A DNA stretch of 64,000 nt, taken from positions 1-64,000 of IMG/VR virus record IMGVR_UViG_3300036402_000045, one strand, 5' to 3'. The stretch is from a virus. Numbering within the stretch: the first letter of the stretch is position 1; the number at the start of each line of letters is the position of its first letter. Under the pieces are notes generated by a model, which worked only from the letters and a program-made list of their open reading frames with translations, did no database searches and had not been told where the DNA came from. The translations under genes and the position numbers were made by a program. This document shows, piece after piece, positions 7,917 through 15,733 of the stretch.

Positions 7917-8140
7917 TTGTGCGCCCTTCCGACGACATAGCGGTCGTACCGCGTGAGATGTAGAGGAAGCATCGGGATCACACATACCCAGATGTGAAGC
8001 TCGTACGTCTTCCAGTATTCGTCGTTTGACTTCCGAAGGACGTTGGAGGACCGCTTCCAGAAGACTCCGATCCAGAAGTCCTCCTTCTTGAACTCGACCT
8101 TCACTCGCCAGAACGTTCTGTAGTGCTTGGGTTTCACCAC
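7913..8140 (-). CDS. Hypothetical basic protein (75 aa)
   Basis: Rich in Lys, Arg, Trp and Tyr (VKPKHYRTFWRVKVEFKKEDFWIG). There are two in-frame GTG starts, the second overlapping the upstream stop. It may contact nucleic acid, but nothing diagnostic is visible. Confidence 0.5.
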   Translation of the reverse strand: MVKPKHYRTFWRVKVEFKKEDFWIGVFWKRSSNVLRKSNDEYWKTYELHIWVCVIPMLPLHLTRYDRYVVGRAHK

Positions 8141-8355
8141 GCCTCGCCCACGGTGGTCGCCAGCGCGATGAGCGCATTCCGAAGATCGGCGTTGGTGGCC
8201 CCGAACTTCTTGAAGATCTCAGGCTCAACCGTGGCGGTTCTCCTGAGTCCCTTCACCCGCCACTGGTTGTCTCCCGGCTCTGGATGCGCCAGGAACTCGA
8301 TCGTGACCGAATCGAGATTGCCCGCTCTTGCGATGGCTCGAATGAGATCTTCCAT
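8134..8355 (-). CDS. Hypothetical protein (73 aa)
   Basis: Begins MEDLIRAIARAG and ends with a helix (NADLRNALIALATTVGEAW). The ATG follows ACGTATCA by six bases, so it is probably leaderless. Mixed alpha/beta; no family is recognised. Confidence 0.6.
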   Translation of the reverse strand: MEDLIRAIARAGNLDSVTIEFLAHPEPGDNQWRVKGLRRTATVEPEIFKKFGATNADLRNALIALATTVGEAW

Positions 8356-8361
8356 GACTAC

Positions 8362-8369
8362 TGATACGT
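8362..8369 (-). promoter_or_regulatory. ACGTATCA start-proximal element
   Basis: Six bases before the ATG at 8355, touching the stop of the upstream gene. Confidence 0.5.
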
Positions 8370-8752
8370 CAGAACATCTCGCGACCCGCTAGGGCGTTCA
8401 CGGTCTTCTCGTCAAGAGTCAGAAGCTTCGGAAACCAAGGCCACATCTTGTCGCAATCGCGGCACCACCACTCCTTGCCCCTGTCGTACCGGTCCCAATG
8501 AACCGGTCGCACAACAGAGACATCGTGGAACGCCTTGCAGATAGCGTGCTGGATTGCTTCCTCAAGCGTCTCAGGCCACCGGAGAGGCGTCGCGAACACA
8601 AGACGTGGCTCGTTGCGCCGCACGCCTTCGAGCCATGCGTAGGAGACGACGACTCGGTTGGTGATCCAATCACCCAGATATTCCCGCTTGAAGATCTCGG
8701 AGTCGATTGTCCGGTATCTTTCGGAAACCGCTTCGTTCCAGTAGCTACCCAT
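8369..8752 (-). CDS. Hypothetical protein (127 aa)
   Basis: A soluble, aromatic-rich protein with a single CRDC motif (WWCRDCDKMWPWFP) near residue 96, possibly half of a zinc site. The start is ATG at 8752. It is last in its operon. Function is not recognised. Confidence 0.6.
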   Translation of the reverse strand: MGSYWNEAVSERYRTIDSEIFKREYLGDWITNRVVVSYAWLEGVRRNEPRLVFATPLRWPETLEEAIQHAICKAFHDVSVVRPVHWDRYDRGKEWWCRDCDKMWPWFPKLLTLDEKTVNALAGREMF

Positions 8753-8772
8753 AGCTCCCGCTCATTCGGTAA

Positions 8773-9066
8773 CTATTCCTTCCACCGGTACAGCATCTTG
8801 GCGGCGTGACCGTGCTTCCACCGCTCCGGGCACTCACCACGATCGCGCACCAACCAGAGCCGTTCCCTCGCCAGATCGCCTTCGGACCACCAGATGCGGA
8901 GATAGCCGGGGATGGACGCCCACCATCTGCTCGCATCGGCGTCTGAGAGCGTCTGTAGGGTCCGGTAAACGTCGTGGTCGCAAAACCACCCGTCCTGCAT
9001 CGCAGCGGCCTTCAGAACCATCCTGCGGCGTTCCGCTTCCATCTCTACATTCCGAAGGAAGATCAC
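8773..9066 (-). CDS. Hypothetical protein (97 aa)
   Basis: Starts with GTG overlapping the preceding stop. Helical, with several Trp (WWASIPGYLRIWW) and two isolated Cys. No recognised family or membrane segment. Confidence 0.55.
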   Translation of the reverse strand: MIFLRNVEMEAERRRMVLKAAAMQDGWFCDHDVYRTLQTLSDADASRWWASIPGYLRIWWSEGDLARERLWLVRDRGECPERWKHGHAAKMLYRWKE

Positions 9067-9422
9067 GCGCAGATCAGCTTTCCGGTCACAGACGACACCG
9101 TGAGCGAGTCACCAACTTTGCACCGCTCGCCCATTGTCATGCGACAGATGCCGTAGCTCTTTTCGTTATGGAAGATGTTGCGAATCTTTCCTTCGACAAG
9201 ATCGACTTCCACAACCTGTTCCGGAAAGAAGTTTCCGGTGGCAGTTCCAACAACGCGAGACGGCTCGGGAATCTCTTCGTAGTAGCCAGCCTGAACGAGC
9301 GAACTCAGGTACACCGTTCCGAGGCAGACATCACCGTCGTAGATCTCAAAAGTGCTCCTATTCGCCTCCATTCGAATTTCGAACGGAAAGATTCTGTCGG
9401 TAGTGCGGTAGCGAGGCATCAC
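9063..9422 (-). CDS. Hypothetical beta-rich protein (119 aa)
   Basis: The start at 9422 is a GTG followed by an ATG, overlapping the upstream stop. A series of short strands (EIYDGDVCLGTVYLSS, VVEVDLVEGKI, DSLTVSSVTGKLIC) suggests a small beta sandwich. Function is unknown. Confidence 0.55.
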   Translation of the reverse strand: MMPRYRTTDRIFPFEIRMEANRSTFEIYDGDVCLGTVYLSSLVQAGYYEEIPEPSRVVGTATGNFFPEQVVEVDLVEGKIRNIFHNEKSYGICRMTMGERCKVGDSLTVSSVTGKLICA

Positions 9423-9586
9423 TTCTCCACCGAAACGGTCCAGCCCGAGATCTGCGTCTCCCGAAGGAGCGCACGGTCGATGGCTTCCTTTATGACCCGC
9501 TCGATGTGAGCATCCTGATCGAGTCGTTCCGTGGGTGTGGAGCCTCGCATCTCAGGACGCCAACGCAGCTTCAGTGTGAACTCCAT
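9419..9586 (-). CDS. Small hypothetical protein (55 aa)
   Basis: MEFTLKLRWRPE... then a helix containing IERVIKEAIDRALLRE. Its ATG overlaps the upstream stop (TGATG) and its stop overlaps the downstream GTG, so it sits neatly inside the coupled operon. No function is recognised. Confidence 0.55.
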   Translation of the reverse strand: MEFTLKLRWRPEMRGSTPTERLDQDAHIERVIKEAIDRALLRETQISGWTVSVEK

Positions 9587-9765
9587 CAGAGCTTCCCCGT
9601 TCCGATCGCAAGCAGCCCAAGGATAAGCAGCGCATCAAGGATCAACTGCGCCAGCAGCGTTCCGGGGTCGGTGGGCTTCCGAATCTTTCCCACCATCAGA
9701 ACCGCAGCAATCGCATTAGCTATCCAAAGCACCAGAACGACGTAGCCAAACCATGTAAGTCCCAT
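9586..9765 (-). CDS. Small two-span membrane protein (59 aa)
   Basis: Two hydrophobic helices, about residues 5-26 (FGYVVLVLWIANAIAAVLMV) and 37-54 (LLAQLILDALLILGLLAI), joined by a basic loop. The ATG at 9765 lies seven bases after ACGTATCA. It would be in the inner membrane; superinfection or lysis-related roles are possible, but nothing is specific. Confidence 0.6.
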   Translation of the reverse strand: MGLTWFGYVVLVLWIANAIAAVLMVGKIRKPTDPGTLLAQLILDALLILGLLAIGTGKL

Positions 9766-9766
9766 A

Positions 9767-9976
9767 TCACGGTGATACGTGAAGTTGGCACTTCCGACAC
9801 CGCACGTCGCCATAGAAGTCCTTGTACGTGGCGTGAGAGCCGTCCCAAGCCAGATGACCGCTCTCGCAACGACATGTTTGGGCGCTGTGCAAAGCCTTCC
9901 TGACTTCGTGCTGCCATTGCAGCGAAGGCGACCAGTACCGACGCCACCGCATCCGTAGTCGTTTTGCGAATCGCAT
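9767..9976 (-). CDS. Small basic Cys-containing protein (69 aa)
   Basis: The start at 9976 overlaps the upstream stop (TAATG). An Arg-rich N-terminus (MRFAKRLRMRWRRYW) is followed by two CxC/CxxC elements (TCRCESGH and VRCRKCQ) that could bind zinc. A small nucleic-acid-binding protein is plausible. Confidence 0.5.
   Translation of the reverse strand: MRFAKRLRMRWRRYWSPSLQWQHEVRKALHSAQTCRCESGHLAWDGSHATYKDFYGDVRCRKCQLHVSP
9773..9780 (-). promoter_or_regulatory. ACGTATCA start-proximal element
   Basis: Seven bases before the ATG of the membrane protein at 9765. Confidence 0.45.
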
Positions 9977-10188
9977 TACAGCGCGTGTGGATGCGTGTTG
10001 AGCCATACGTCGATGAGCCGATCGATCGAAGTGAGATGGTGCTGCACCTGATGTTCTGCCATGTTTCGGATTTCTGTGTCCGAAAGCATCGGGTCCACTT
10101 TGTACGTGAGATCGCCAAGCGCTTCTCGTAACTCATGAAGCGCCACTCTCGCTCGATGCCCTCGCTTCTGTTGCTCGTTGTTGTCCAT
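9976..10188 (-). CDS. Hypothetical helical protein (70 aa)
   Basis: MDNNEQQKRGHR... a mostly helical protein. The ATG is six bases after GCGTATCA, supporting this start rather than the longer frame. Function is unknown. Confidence 0.55.
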   Translation of the reverse strand: MDNNEQQKRGHRARVALHELREALGDLTYKVDPMLSDTEIRNMAEHQVQHHLTSIDRLIDVWLNTHPHAL

Positions 10189-10194
10189 GCCCCG

Positions 10195-10202
10195 TGATAC
10201 GC
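10195..10202 (-). promoter_or_regulatory. GCGTATCA start-proximal element
   Basis: Six bases before the ATG at 10188; no Shine-Dalgarno lies between. Confidence 0.5.
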
Positions 10203-10388
10203 ATTTTCGGATATCGCCCCGCACCGCTCCAGCGTGTACCGCCAGTGATACAAGCGCCCATACACATGAACATTCCGAAGCGCAACAGCATTGCGCCTCT
10301 GGCTCCTTTTTGAGTTTAGAAACCCGCCTATAGGTAGCGCCCTATAGGTAGTCGCCTATGCGTAGCGCACTATACATACATCGCTATG
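10203..10388 (-). other. Gap with short A/T-centred repeats
   Basis: No supported gene. Contains a TTCCGAA site (about 10276) inside a weak TTGCGC-17-TATGGG promoter-like arrangement, then repeats of CCTATAGGTAG(T/C)GCC and related GCGTAGCGCACTATA between 10325 and 10385. Confidence 0.4.
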
Positions 10389-10493
10389 TCAGTCGCCATT
10401 GAACCTGCAAACGAGATAAGCGAGCGCAAACGCCAATGAGCCGATACCGACGTAAAGCGCCAATACGATTGCGATGATTTGCAGAACGATCAT
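10389..10493 (-). CDS. Tiny membrane protein (34 aa)
   Basis: MIVLQIIAIVLALYVG... is one continuous hydrophobic helix (about residues 2-28) with a short polar tail. The ATG at 10493 follows ACGTATCA by six bases, the same start signature as confident genes, which supports its being real despite its size. Confidence 0.5.
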   Translation of the reverse strand: MIVLQIIAIVLALYVGIGSLAFALAYLVCRFNGD

Positions 10494-10499
10494 GCGTAT

Positions 10500-10507
10500 T
10501 GATACGT
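10500..10507 (-). promoter_or_regulatory. ACGTATCA start-proximal element
   Basis: Six bases before the ATG at 10493. Confidence 0.45.
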
Positions 10508-11480
10508 AAAGCGCAAAACATTCTGAACTCGTACGAACGATTGCATTCTCAAACTCATTACGCATGACGCCTCGATACGCATTACGCAACGCATTCGCAC
10601 ACGCAATGCAAAACGTCACAGAACGATGCGCTTCAGAACGTTTCCGATCATCCCTATATGTACCTATGCGTGCACTCCGAATGGTCCTACCGACAGCCGA
10701 AAAAATGACTAGCCACTTTCGCCTAGCGCTAATGGGTGACTTCAGAATGATCCGAACTAACTAGGCATAGCTAGGTATGTATAGGTGGCTATAGGAATGG
10801 GTGAAAGCCTTATGCCGTATGGGTTTGAGCGTTCACTAACGACGGTGCCGAGGGATAAGCGGTAGGGCATAGGTGCGTATTGAGGGTAGACGAAAACGGA
10901 TTAGGGGAAACGGAATGGAATGTTCGGAAAGCAATAGACCAGAGGAATAGGCGTAGTAGGTAGCAGGGTAGGTAATGGTCATTCCCTTTCCCCTCTCGCT
11001 TTAGGCTCGAACGTAGCTAGTAGGCGTACGTATGTAGGGGGTTCGAGCGCTCCAGTACGTGACAGGAACGAGGGTAGGTAGGCGTCAAGTGTTCCGGGGT
11101 TGTGCTCCAGGGAGACGCACCTAGCGCTAGGGGTTCCCCTAAGTTCGGAAACCGTCGATGTGGCGTAGTTAGGGTCCGAACCTCGTTTCAGAGTCTTAGA
11201 CGAGGTTCTAGGGGGTTCTCAGAGGCTTCTGACAGGTAGTGGCGTATACGTATGTAGCTATGGGGTTCCGAACCTTGTCCGGAGCTAGTACGTAGAAGAA
11301 CCCCGGAATGGGGGTTCCGGGGTTCTCCAGTAGGGGTTATGGGTTCGAGCGCTCCAGCTAGCGCTAGGGGGTTCTCCAGCTAGAGCAGGAGGGTAGGCAG
11401 GTACGTGACAACGGATAGGCAGAAGAGCGTTAGGACGAGGACGGCTAGCCAGTAATCCGCCATCGTCGGCGCGGGGTTCC
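10508..11480. repeat. Repeat-rich non-coding region 1
   Basis: About 970 bp with no convincing gene. It is packed with short related words: TAGCGCTAGG, TTCGAGCGCTCCAG (about 11040 and 11343), CTAGGGGGTTCTC (about 11207 and 11368), GTACGTATGTAG and CTATAGG, plus TTCCGAA or TTCAGAA sites. Several of these words recur in region 2 (12.9-13.4 kb). The dyads (AGCGCT, GAGCGCTC, CCTAGG-like) suggest protein-binding or origin-associated sequence. Confidence 0.55.
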
Positions 11481-12902
11481 TCATGCTCGAACCTCATGAG
11501 CGTTACCGCCGAATGAGACGCTTTCCGTTCCCTTACACGTTGCCTCGTCCGCAATGAGGTATCCGTGTCCACCGTTGACGTACTGGGGGTCAAGCTCCAG
11601 CGCGATTTTGCGATACGTGCGACCTGTCAGGAAAGCGAGAATCCGAACCGCCGCGTATCCCTCCAGTTCGCCATATCCGTTGTAGACGAGAAAGCCGCGG
11701 GCGTTGTCGATATCGCCGGAAGGCTTGAGATTCTCGTCTAGGGGTTGAATCCATGCGCGCCCATTCGGACGGTCGGAATCGGAATCATCGGAATCGTAGG
11801 TCCGGATTGCGATTCCGCCCCAGTTCTTTAGAGCACACTTCGAAACCGCGTAGCCACCGGACGAGAACCAACAGGAATCGGAATGGTAGAAAGCGTCCGC
11901 GGACTGATTGAGATCACGCGTTAGCTCAATCCGAAACTCATTCTGCTTCGAAGTGTGCTGCGATGCGAGGTTACCGATTTCGGAAAGAACGTTCGCCGGA
12001 ATCTTGCATCGCAAGTCACGGTAGAAAGTCTTCGAAATCCGCTTAGTGAAGTTTCCTGCTTTGGTCTGCCACGTCGGGTCAAGTTCGCGGACAACGCGGC
12101 GGATATCCCAGCTATCTAGGACCCATTCGGTATCGGTAGCGTGCAGCCGCGCTCCGATCAGGAGGGTAACGATTGCGTCGATTCCCTCATTCGAAATGGC
12201 GCCGGAGGGAAGTTCCACCGTAAGCCTTTCGTCCGGACCCAAAGTGTCCGCGCCATTCGGAAAGCGGAATCGGAGGTTCGGCGCGACGCAATCGCAACCG
12301 GAATGATCGTGATCGGAGGAATTGTCATAGTGGTAATACTCTTCGCACGTATCGCAGTAGCCGAAATGGTAATCGATGCACGTTTCGCAAACCTCGCGGT
12401 CGTCAACTTCGCGGAGATTGACGGTGCGACGGTTGCAGATATCGCATGACGAACAATCGCAGCATTGTTCGCAGTTTCCGCAGTTTCCGCAGTATCCCTC
12501 TTCCGACGAAACCATTTCGGAGCAGGAATTGCAGTAGAAACAATCGCAATGGTTTTCGCACGCTTGGCACGTTCCACAAAGGTTTTCGTGGAAGTCGTCG
12601 CACCGATAGCCGACACATTCGGAAAGGTGGCAGGGATAGAGGTTCCACCGGACGACCCGCGCGCCGTCGCGCCACTGGTCGCGGTATCCGTGCCGCGTAC
12701 GTGTCGTCACGTAACAACCGGCGGAAATCCGGAAATGCGATTCCGGATACGTGTCGTCGTCGCAATCGTCGCAGTAGTGAGAGGCAACCCCTAGAGCAAT
12801 GGGGGTTTGAGACGAGGGAACGAGGAACGTCCCGAAAACGTTTCGGTAGCCGCGGGAACCCCTAGCCGCGGGAAGTGTGTCGGTAGCTGAAGCTTCGAAC
12901 AT
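11481..12902 (-). CDS. Large cysteine-rich protein with multiple zinc-finger-like clusters
   Basis: 473 residues. The stretch from about residue 85 to 190 holds some two dozen Cys in CxxC, CxxxC and CxC spacing (for example CGTCQACENHCDCFYC, CGNCGNCEQCCDC and CETC), which must bind several metals. The remainder is a conserved-looking mixed fold containing WGGIAIR and FRIELTRDLN. Similar Cys-rich proteins of unknown function occur in actinophages. It is isolated between two repeat-rich gaps. A weak AACATTCCGAAA box lies upstream. Base composition is lower in GC than the neighbours, with many CGA/GGA codons. Confidence 0.65.
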   Translation of the reverse strand: MFEASATDTLPAARGSRGYRNVFGTFLVPSSQTPIALGVASHYCDDCDDDTYPESHFRISAGCYVTTRTRHGYRDQWRDGARVVRWNLYPCHLSECVGYRCDDFHENLCGTCQACENHCDCFYCNSCSEMVSSEEGYCGNCGNCEQCCDCSSCDICNRRTVNLREVDDREVCETCIDYHFGYCDTCEEYYHYDNSSDHDHSGCDCVAPNLRFRFPNGADTLGPDERLTVELPSGAISNEGIDAIVTLLIGARLHATDTEWVLDSWDIRRVVRELDPTWQTKAGNFTKRISKTFYRDLRCKIPANVLSEIGNLASQHTSKQNEFRIELTRDLNQSADAFYHSDSCWFSSGGYAVSKCALKNWGGIAIRTYDSDDSDSDRPNGRAWIQPLDENLKPSGDIDNARGFLVYNGYGELEGYAAVRILAFLTGRTYRKIALELDPQYVNGGHGYLIADEATCKGTESVSFGGNAHEVRA

Positions 12903-13440
12903 GGCGGAAAGCCTTTCGGTCTGGGGGTTCCTCCGAACCCCGCAAGTGCAACGTTACACGTTTCGGAATGTTTCTGGGGTGACTTGAGGAACGCGTGCGA
13001 CGCGCGCGCACGTAGTAAGCGGATTTCCGTTCCGGAGCGCTGGAGGTTCGGAACGTTCCGATGCTCGCGATAGTTAGCGGTTTGCTAGCTGTTCGGAACG
13101 TTCCGATCCTCAAATCGCTTCAGAGGTTCGGAAACCTCGTTCCGCGTGTCGTCGGCGCGGAATGGCGGTTCCGGAGCGCTCGCGGGGTTCTAGGGGGTTC
13201 TCACGCCTAGCTAGAGGAACCGTCCGGACCGCGTGACGTAGCGCTAGGCGTGAGGTTCGGAGCGCTAGCGGTTCGGAATGTCCGATATCGACGCTTGCAA
13301 GCGCGCGGAACCCCTCATTTCGGAGTGTTCGAGCGCTCCAGCTAGCGCGGCGTGACCGCGTGCGATCGGCAGGGGACGAGCGCGCCCGCGCTCCGGAATA
13401 TTCGGTCTGCCTAACTTCAGAATGTCGGCGCGCCTAACGG
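12903..13440. repeat. Repeat-rich non-coding region 2
   Basis: About 540 bp without a supported gene. Five TTCGGAA sites cluster here, several next to CGTTCCG, forming dyads such as TTCGGAACGTTCCGA (about 13050 and 13090). TTCGAGCGCTCCAGCTAGCGC is shared with region 1, and GGAGCGCT/AGCGCTC words recur. It lies just upstream of the DnaA-box cluster, so an extended origin or regulatory region is likely. Confidence 0.55.
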
Positions 13441-13444
13441 AATG

Positions 13445-13540
13445 TGTTCGTCCACAGGTTGTGGACAAACCTGTGGAAAAGAGTTATCCTCAGGGAGATC
13501 GGAGTTTTTCCACAGCGAAATCCACAGGCTGTGGACAAGC
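13445..13540. other. DnaA-box cluster, putative replication origin
   Basis: Six box-like elements in about 85 bp: TTGTGGACAA (13459), CCTGTGGAAAA (13470), TTATCCTCA (13484), TTTTTCCACAG (13505), TCCACAG (13521) and CTGTGGACAAG (13529). They match TTGTCCACA / TTATCCACA in alternating orientation. The first two form a dyad, CCACAGGTT / AACCTGTGG. No gene covers the site and repeat arrays flank it, as in bacterial and phage oriC-like loci. Confidence 0.65.
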
Positions 13541-13685
13541 TGGGGACGACGGAGGGTATGTCCGTTTTGCCCCGGTTTGGTAGGATTCGAGGCACGTCCT
13601 CTCTTACTACGCTCTCTACTGAGGCTGTGACTTTTTGGACTTTCTCAGTTTCCGCAAACCTCTGTGACTTTCGGAAATATTCTGA
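13541..13685. other. Short gap beside the origin
   Basis: No supported gene; one TTCGGAA site lies near 13672. A plus-strand frame crossing this region from 13444 is rejected because it runs through the DnaA boxes and lacks protein-like composition. Confidence 0.4.
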
Positions 13686-13715
13686 GACGCGAAAAATCCC
13701 CGCCGAAACGGGGAT
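13686..13715 (-). terminator. Intrinsic terminator with CGCGTC tail
   Basis: On the minus strand: stem ATCCCCG / CGGGGAT with a 6-base loop, then TTTT and CGCGTC. It ends the minus operon whose last gene is 13745-14143. Confidence 0.8.
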
Positions 13716-13744
13716 CTCCGCATGACGATCAGTTACATAGGTGA

Positions 13745-14143
13745 CTATGCGCTAGGCGTGTCCTCCTTTGGAGTCGTCGTAGCCGGTGCGTACGTCGGCA
13801 CAGGTTCGGGTGTTGGCTCCGTAGTAGGCGCAGCCTGCGGAACCCTGTAGACGGGAAGAGTCGTGGTTGTGGCCTCGATGTCCGAAACCCTGTTCTCCAG
13901 TGACCCAACCCGATCCTCAACCGTTGCGGGCTTCTGAGGCTCTGTAACGATCACAGGGGCCTCGGTGACATCAGTAGTGCCCAATGTGGTTTCCGGTGCT
14001 CCTGCGGGATCTGAGACGGTAGAAGCGGGATTCTGAAGTCGTGTCTCAGGCGCATCCCACAAGGACAGGACAGCGAACGTGGCGAGAACGCTTGCGATCG
14101 CGGCCGCTGCCATCGGCACAATGAGGTTCCGAGACGCCCTCAT
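13745..14143 (-). CDS. Single-span membrane-anchored Pro/Thr-rich protein
   Basis: 132 residues from an ATG overlapping the upstream stop (ATGA). A basic start (MRASRN) leads into one hydrophobic helix at about residues 8-29. A short charged coil (VEDRVGSLENRVSDIEATTTT) follows and then a Pro/Thr-rich tail (TTEPTPEPVPTYAP). The topology suggests an envelope-facing extracytoplasmic tail. Such proteins may alter the host surface; function is unproven. Confidence 0.6.
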   Translation of the reverse strand: MRASRNLIVPMAAAAIASVLATFAVLSLWDAPETRLQNPASTVSDPAGAPETTLGTTDVTEAPVIVTEPQKPATVEDRVGSLENRVSDIEATTTTLPVYRVPQAAPTTEPTPEPVPTYAPATTTPKEDTPSA

Positions 14144-15057
14144 GCGAGGGAATCCGGAAGCTCGACGTTGGCGACGACCGCACCGTGACGAAGGATCTCG
14201 GCCTTCGAAGGACGCTTTCCGAAAGCGAAGCTGCGATCCCGGTCCGAGCGGGTGAGCGTTGCCGTCATGCGGACGACATCGCCCTTCTCGGTCGTGATGC
14301 TGTTCGGCTCCGTGACGTAGACGAGCCAGATGCCGCCACGCTCCTGATCGTCGCACTTGAGCACGATCTTGCAGGTGGAGCCGTAATCGCCCTCAACCCA
14401 CTTGCGGGAAACGACGACGCCCTCGAAGACCATGCGGCCCGTAGGAGCATCCACCTTCGTCTCAGCGACCGGTGCGGGCGCAGCGTTGCGAGCCTTGGCC
14501 TCGCTCAGAAGCTTCTCCACGAAAGCAACCTGACGATCCGAGAGGTTGCCGTACTGCCAGAGCTTCGAGCGGATATCCGAAACGGTGCGGAGGCCGTAGC
14601 CCTCCAGCGAAGTCACGTCCTCAAGGAACGTCTCCCGATCGAGCACGATCGCAAGCTCACCGCCAAGGTTGGCGATGAAGTCCCGAGCGGCGTTCTTGAT
14701 CCGCTGTTGCTCCCGGTCAAGCTGCGCGGCCTTGCGGAGAGCCTGGAAGTCAGCCGTGGCCCGCTCGAAGCGGTTCTCCAAGCACGTCTCGCCCACGGCG
14801 ATGTAAGCGCCCGAGGGAAGGTGCTTCAGGATCGCCACATAGCGCAGATGTGCGCCGCAGTGGTGACACTGGTAGCGGCCCCGGTCGGACAAGGGCGAGC
14901 GCTTGAGGCCGTCGTTGATGTCCTGAATGAACGCGAGGCCCTCGGCGCTCTCGCGCATCCCGAGCGGGAAGAAGTGCTCGTTGTCGCCTGCCCACACGTA
15001 GTCGTAGTCCTCGGTGACAAGGTTCTTCGGGCTGTGAACGTCGGTACGGGTCGTCAT
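14140..15057 (-). CDS. Zinc-finger protein with C-terminal beta domain, leaderless
   Basis: 305 residues (MTTRTDVHSP). CHHC at about residue 51 plus a later Cys in a GETCLENRF motif could form a zinc knuckle. The middle is helical (KAAQLDREQQRIKNAARDF). The C-terminal 100 residues resemble an OB-like domain (VFEGVVVSRKWVEGDYG...). Similar uncharacterised proteins are common in actinophages. The ATG lies seven bases after a CATACT -10 box, with TTGACG 17 bp upstream, so I prefer it to the longer frame. Confidence 0.65.
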   Translation of the reverse strand: MTTRTDVHSPKNLVTEDYDYVWAGDNEHFFPLGMRESAEGLAFIQDINDGLKRSPLSDRGRYQCHHCGAHLRYVAILKHLPSGAYIAVGETCLENRFERATADFQALRKAAQLDREQQRIKNAARDFIANLGGELAIVLDRETFLEDVTSLEGYGLRTVSDIRSKLWQYGNLSDRQVAFVEKLLSEAKARNAAPAPVAETKVDAPTGRMVFEGVVVSRKWVEGDYGSTCKIVLKCDDQERGGIWLVYVTEPNSITTEKGDVVRMTATLTRSDRDRSFAFGKRPSKAEILRHGAVVANVELPDSLA

Positions 15058-15064
15058 GTGAGTC

Positions 15065-15093
15065 AGTATGCCTTTCGGAAAGTTTGGCGTCAA
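15065..15093 (-). promoter_or_regulatory. Promoter with TTCCGAA in spacer
   Basis: TTGACG -17 bp- CATACT on the minus strand; the spacer contains CTTTCCGAAAG. The -10 ends seven bases before the ATG at 15057, predicting a leaderless mRNA. Confidence 0.75.
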
Positions 15094-15119
15094 CAGATTT
15101 CGGAAGTTTCTCCGAAAGA

Positions 15120-15434
15120 TCAGGCGTGAGCCTCGCAAAGCTCGATCTGCTCGATGTCGTTGTAGGCCACGCGGCAACCGCACGGAAGAACCTCGGGATC
15201 ACCGGCCCGCCACTCGTCGCCCTGATCGGCACGATGGATAACCCAACCCGCAAGCTCTTCGACGGCATCACGGGGAAGCAGGTTCGAGTTCATCTCGGCG
15301 CGGGCCTCGCCAACGGAGATCTCACCGGCATTTATCATGTGCCGAAGCATCGTTGCGGCCATCGAGCCGACGCGGATCGAGCGAACTCCGCACTCCGAGC
15401 AGGTGTAGTGGGTGGGCTGGGTGGTGGTCGTCAT
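15120..15434 (-). CDS. Small zinc-finger protein, leaderless (104 aa)
   Basis: MTTTTQPTHYTC with CSEC near residue 12 and a later CGC/C group (LPCGCRVAYN...ELCEAHA) that could complete a zinc site. The ATG is seven bases after CATACT. The N-terminus and promoter closely resemble those of the next gene downstream (MTTRTD), suggesting duplication of promoter plus start. Function is unknown. Confidence 0.65.
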   Translation of the reverse strand: MTTTTQPTHYTCSECGVRSIRVGSMAATMLRHMINAGEISVGEARAEMNSNLLPRDAVEELAGWVIHRADQGDEWRAGDPEVLPCGCRVAYNDIEQIELCEAHA

Positions 15435-15441
15435 GTAGGCA

Positions 15442-15470
15442 AGTATGGCTTTCGGAATCTTCTGCGTCAA
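15442..15470 (-). promoter_or_regulatory. Promoter with TTCCGAA in spacer
   Basis: TTGACG -17 bp- CATACT, spacer containing GATTCCGAAAG; the -10 is seven bases before the ATG at 15434. It is nearly identical to the promoter at 15065-15093. Confidence 0.75.
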
Positions 15471-15733
15471 GCCTGTTCGGAATCTTTTCGGAAGCTCCAC
15501 TGAGACGTGTAGCGCACACGCCGATACTGAAGGTCGTGAGACTGGTGGAGTAGCTGCGAAACCCATCCGAGGCAGTTCCCGTACGTGAACCCGTGAGAAC
15601 GCGTCAGCATCGGCGTGGCCCACATCTCGTCAAGAACCTCGTTGATGTCGAACCACTGATCGACACCCCTTCGGAAAACGATGGAGGCAGCACATCTCAC
15701 CACGTACTCAAGCTGCGGGTTCTCGTTCGGCAT
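15467..15733 (-). CDS. Hypothetical protein (88 aa)
   Basis: MPNENPQLEYVVRCAAS... helical, aromatic-rich, with no motif. Its start overlaps the upstream stop (TGATG), and its 3' end overlaps the -35 of the next promoter. Confidence 0.6.
   Translation of the reverse strand: MPNENPQLEYVVRCAASIVFRRGVDQWFDINEVLDEMWATPMLTRSHGFTYGNCLGWVSQLLHQSHDLQYRRVRYTSQWSFRKDSEQA

Noticed and set aside
10564-10764. Plus-strand frame in repeat region 1
   Set aside because: No ribosome site or coding bias; the start sits among short repeats.
10508-13440. CRISPR array
   Set aside because: The repeats are short, irregular and without constant spacing.
13444-13725. Plus-strand frame over the DnaA-box cluster
   Set aside because: Runs through the boxes and the terminator hairpin; composition not protein-like.
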